NCBI RefSeq assembly: GCF_003576375.1
Contig: NZ_QWGE01000002.1
Location: forward strand, 620,001 to 684,000
DNA from: Pontibacter oryzae
GTDB lineage: Bacteria; Bacteroidota; Bacteroidia; Cytophagales; Hymenobacteraceae
Length of the DNA stretch: 64,000 nucleotides
Direction of reading: 5' to 3'
Part shown: positions 61,809 to 64,000 of the stretch, piece by piece
Position numbering within the stretch: the stretch's first letter is position 1
Layout: each line of letters begins with the position of its first letter
The notes under the pieces: generated by a model
What the model saw: the letters and a program-made list of their open reading frames with translations, nothing else
Database searches by the model: none
Told to the model about the DNA's origin: nothing
Translations under genes and position numbers: made by a program

Positions 61809-63395
61809 ATGTGGCGTGTGATGCTTGTGCTGTTGTGCAGCGTATTTTTTTATAGCTGTGCCGACGACGATTTTTTTCAGCATGACGCGCTAAGCTCTGA
61901 AAGGCAAAACGGGGAAGCCGCTGCTAGTCAGGATAGCGCCTGGGTAACCGTGGGGCGCCATTACGACCGTAGCAGCTTCCATCGTTTCTTCTGGGGAAAT
62001 CATAATCGGGCTCTATGGTCCGAACCTGTAAAGCTTCCTATATTTAAGCTAAACGCTGTTAAAGGAGGGCTGAAAGTAGTTGATATTGGAGGCGGCTACC
62101 AGACAACCAGCTTTGAGCTGCAGGATAGCGCGGGCAGGCATTATGCACTCCGCTCCTTGGATAAAGACCCTGTGCACGTGGTTAGTAAGTTCTGGCAACA
62201 AACCTTTGTAGCCAATATTCTCCGTGACCAAACCTCTGCGGCTAATCCGTTTGGTGCTTTGGTGGTTCCCGCGCTTGCTGAGGCTGTTGGCGTTTACCAT
62301 TCTAACCCTGAACTGTACTATATCTCTACTTCCGATAAAAGCTTTGGGCGCTATTCCACTGCTGTACAGGGAAAGGTATTTATGCTCGAAGAGAAGTATG
62401 AAAACACCTCTGACATCACTCCTGATTTAAAAGGCGTTCTCGATTTTGAGGACTCCGAGGACATGCTGCAAAAGCGTTTTGCCAGCAACAGCCACCACGT
62501 AGACCAACTTGCTTTTGCCCGCGCTCGCTTGCTGGACTTACTGATCGGGGACTGGGACAGGCACAAAGGCCAATGGGAATGGGCAGTTATTAAAAACGGA
62601 GCTGACACCTACTACAAACCTATTCCTAAAGACAGAGACCAGGTTTTTCTGAAAATGCAGGATGGAGTGATACCATTTATTGCCACTAATAAGCTGCTAG
62701 CGCGCAAATTTCACAGTTTTGATGATGATTTTAGCGATGTGAAAGCTTATATGATTAATGCTGCCTTTGTTGATGCACGCTTCCTAAATGAGCTTAGCCT
62801 TTCACAGTGGCAACAAACCGCCCGGCACATGCAGCAGCAACTCACAGATCAGGTTATTAATAAGGCTGTAAGCCAGTTACCAAAGCAGGTATATGCGCTG
62901 GTGGGAGAGAAAATTGCCAGCAACCTTAAATCCAGACGCGATCAACTGCCAGATGCGGCTTCTAAAATGTATGAAATTCTGGCCAAACAGGTTGTTGTAC
63001 CAGGTTCTGACGAGGTAGAGCATTTTAGAGTAGACCGGCTTGATGATGAACATGTGGAAGTTATCGTATTAAGGCCTGCTTCATCAGCTTTACCAGCCAA
63101 ACAAATATACCACCGTGTGTTTAACCGAAAGGAAACAGAGTTGATCATCCTAAGAGGCTTAGCTGGAAAAGATAAATTTATCATCACTGGAAATGTGCGG
63201 GAAAGTATACCTGTAAAAGCATACGGCGGCCTCGGCGAAGACAAGATCATAGATTCGTCTGTTGTAAAAGGCTGGAAAAAGTATACGTTGATTTATGATA
63301 CCAGCCGCGGAAACGAAATTATCTTCGGGTCAGAAGCCAAGGATATGACGACGGATGATGTGCGCGTACATGCTTTCGACCGCGAAGGAAACTAA
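61809..63395 (+). CDS. Lipoprotein with an atypical kinase-like motif
   Basis: A 528-residue lipoprotein (lipobox in VLLCSVFFYSC, Cys17). The central region has a conserved-looking pair: LLDLLIGDWDRHKGQWEWA (D248-W249-D250-R251-H252) and YYKPIPKDRDQVF (D275, D277) about 25 residues later. This resembles the catalytic Asp...His/Asn and metal-binding Asp of atypical kinases such as HipA, PI-kinase and Fam20/CotH types. It is inference, not a domain match. Further Gly/Asp-rich turns near 455-485 (GLAGKDKF, GGLGEDKII) recall RTX-like calcium loops. Similar segments occur in larger Bacteroidota proteins ending in a beta barrel, absent here. Likely outer-membrane. Starts 89 nt after pgi. Confidence 0.7.
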   Translation: MWRVMLVLLCSVFFYSCADDDFFQHDALSSERQNGEAAASQDSAWVTVGRHYDRSSFHRFFWGNHNRALWSEPVKLPIFKLNAVKGGLKVVDIGGGYQTTSFELQDSAGRHYALRSLDKDPVHVVSKFWQQTFVANILRDQTSAANPFGALVVPALAEAVGVYHSNPELYYISTSDKSFGRYSTAVQGKVFMLEEKYENTSDITPDLKGVLDFEDSEDMLQKRFASNSHHVDQLAFARARLLDLLIGDWDRHKGQWEWAVIKNGADTYYKPIPKDRDQVFLKMQDGVIPFIATNKLLARKFHSFDDDFSDVKAYMINAAFVDARFLNELSLSQWQQTARHMQQQLTDQVINKAVSQLPKQVYALVGEKIASNLKSRRDQLPDAASKMYEILAKQVVVPGSDEVEHFRVDRLDDEHVEVIVLRPASSALPAKQIYHRVFNRKETELIILRGLAGKDKFIITGNVRESIPVKAYGGLGEDKIIDSSVVKGWKKYTLIYDTSRGNEIIFGSEAKDMTTDDVRVHAFDREGN

Positions 63396-63450
63396 TGCAG
63401 TTTATACTTTAGCTCTCGATTCTGTATTATCTTAAAGCCATACGAAAAGC

Positions 63451-64000
63451 TTATCGTACCTTCGAGCGCTTTACTAAGTATGAGTATAGCACTTTATCGA
63501 AAGGTTCATTTATGTCTACGGGCACAAAGTCGATCTTGTATTGCCCACATTTCAGCGCTAGTTCCCGTTTATACTTGGCCACCGCTGATTGGTATTGCTC
63601 CCGTACCTGCGATGGCTGAAGTTTTAGTTCCTGCCCTGTTTCCATATCCACAAAAACGTAAGGCCGGTCGGCAAAATCAAATGCTTCTTCAGTTTTGCTA
63701 TCCATCACATGGAATAGCAGCACCTCATGCTTCTGATGCTTCAGGTGTTGCAAGCCGGCGAAAATATCATCCAGGTCATTGTGCTGCGAAAGCATGTCGC
63801 TGAAGAGGACTACAAGCGATCGTTTGGGAATTTGCTGCGCAATTTGATGCACTACCTCGGCTACCTGCGTGTCCTTGGTCAATGGTTCCTGATCAAGCTG
63901 CTTTTGTAATAAGAGTAGCAGCGTATGAAGGTGCGAGGCGGTAGAGCGAACAGGAGTCTGCTGCTCTATTTTATCGGAGAATGTAACCAGTCCCACCGCA
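63451..64000 (-). CDS. DUF58 domain-containing protein, C-terminal part (continues beyond the window)
   Basis: The last 183 residues of a DUF58 protein; the frame remains open to the right edge (AVGLVTFSDK is in frame at the edge, and the GTG at 63996 is internal). The von Willebrand A-like fold shows VGLVTFSDKI, SLVVLFSDML and the helix LDDIFAGLQHLKHQKHEVLL, ending VLYSYLVKRSKVR. Such proteins are usually encoded next to a MoxR ATPase and act in complex assembly. The N-terminus is outside the window. Confidence 0.9.
   Translation of the reverse strand, partial: AVGLVTFSDKIEQQTPVRSTASHLHTLLLLLQKQLDQEPLTKDTQVAEVVHQIAQQIPKRSLVVLFSDMLSQHNDLDDIFAGLQHLKHQKHEVLLFHVMDSKTEEAFDFADRPYVFVDMETGQELKLQPSQVREQYQSAVAKYKRELALKCGQYKIDFVPVDINEPFDKVLYSYLVKRSKVR

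Overview
The window reads as chromosomal DNA of a Bacteroidota member of the order Cytophagales, most like Hymenobacteraceae (Pontibacter or a near relative). The reasons are: promoter boxes of the Bacteroidota type (TTG or TTTG about 15-20 nt before TAnnTTTG), almost no Shine-Dalgarno sequences, a type IX secretion cargo with a type B (CHU_C / gliding-motility) C-terminal domain, DUF2147 and DUF4920 proteins, an adjacent parE-parC pair, and proteins of the Bacteroidota SpoIIAA/STAS-like type. The genus is inferred from gene style only. No tRNA, rRNA, CRISPR array, insertion sequence or phage gene was seen.

Layout. 1-1061: gene-poor DNA with a leftward promoter and a frameshifted universal-stress-protein remnant. 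1062-9000: an FKBP isomerase, glutamate dehydrogenase, a SIMPL protein, an M61 peptidase, an NlpC/P60 hydrolase, and three scattered SpoIIAA-like paralogues (1726, 3988, 7301). 9011-9260: a compact leftward unit with a strong Shine-Dalgarno, a 22-codon ORF, repeated 10-mers and a terminator. 9625-20261: envelope and secreted proteins, a 839-residue T9SS cargo, an orphan oxidase subunit III-like protein, an orphan H-NOX haem sensor, a GH13 amylase and an MscS channel. 21318-24243: an arsenic operon (arsR, ArsI-like dioxygenase, metallophosphoesterase, ACR3 pump) with a well-resolved promoter and operator. 24386-26909: four consecutive intrinsically disordered proteins, three of them rich in Tyr, Arg, Asn and Gly and sharing an NPNYD motif, closed by a perfect 60-bp palindrome. 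27762-30957: a TetR regulator and two oxidoreductases.

31172-41132 is core information processing on the minus strand: a TPR lipoprotein, thrS, infC (apparently starting at AUA behind a strong Shine-Dalgarno), rpmI and rplT, then parE-parC and a second TPR protein. 41479-46576 holds an AI-2E-type transporter, a DnaQ-exonuclease/GIY-YIG/UvrC-like fusion and an ABC permease. 46951-61719 is a sugar-phosphate region: class II aldolase, a PfkB kinase, a GH65 phosphorylase, trehalose-6-phosphatase, two beta-phosphoglucomutase-like HAD enzymes, a P-type cation ATPase, PEP synthase and phosphoglucose isomerase. Together these can connect trehalose or another alpha-glucoside with glucose-6-phosphate, the aldolase step and gluconeogenesis. 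The window ends with a lipoprotein carrying a kinase-like motif and the C-terminal part of a DUF58 protein.

Across the whole window the 7-mer TATACTT (or AAGTATA) is strikingly over-represented, both inside and between genes. My by-eye tally is about 80 copies on both strands, against roughly 11 expected from base composition. The disordered-protein cluster, the Shine-Dalgarno-led micro-ORF unit and this repeated word are the features that standard annotation would explain least.
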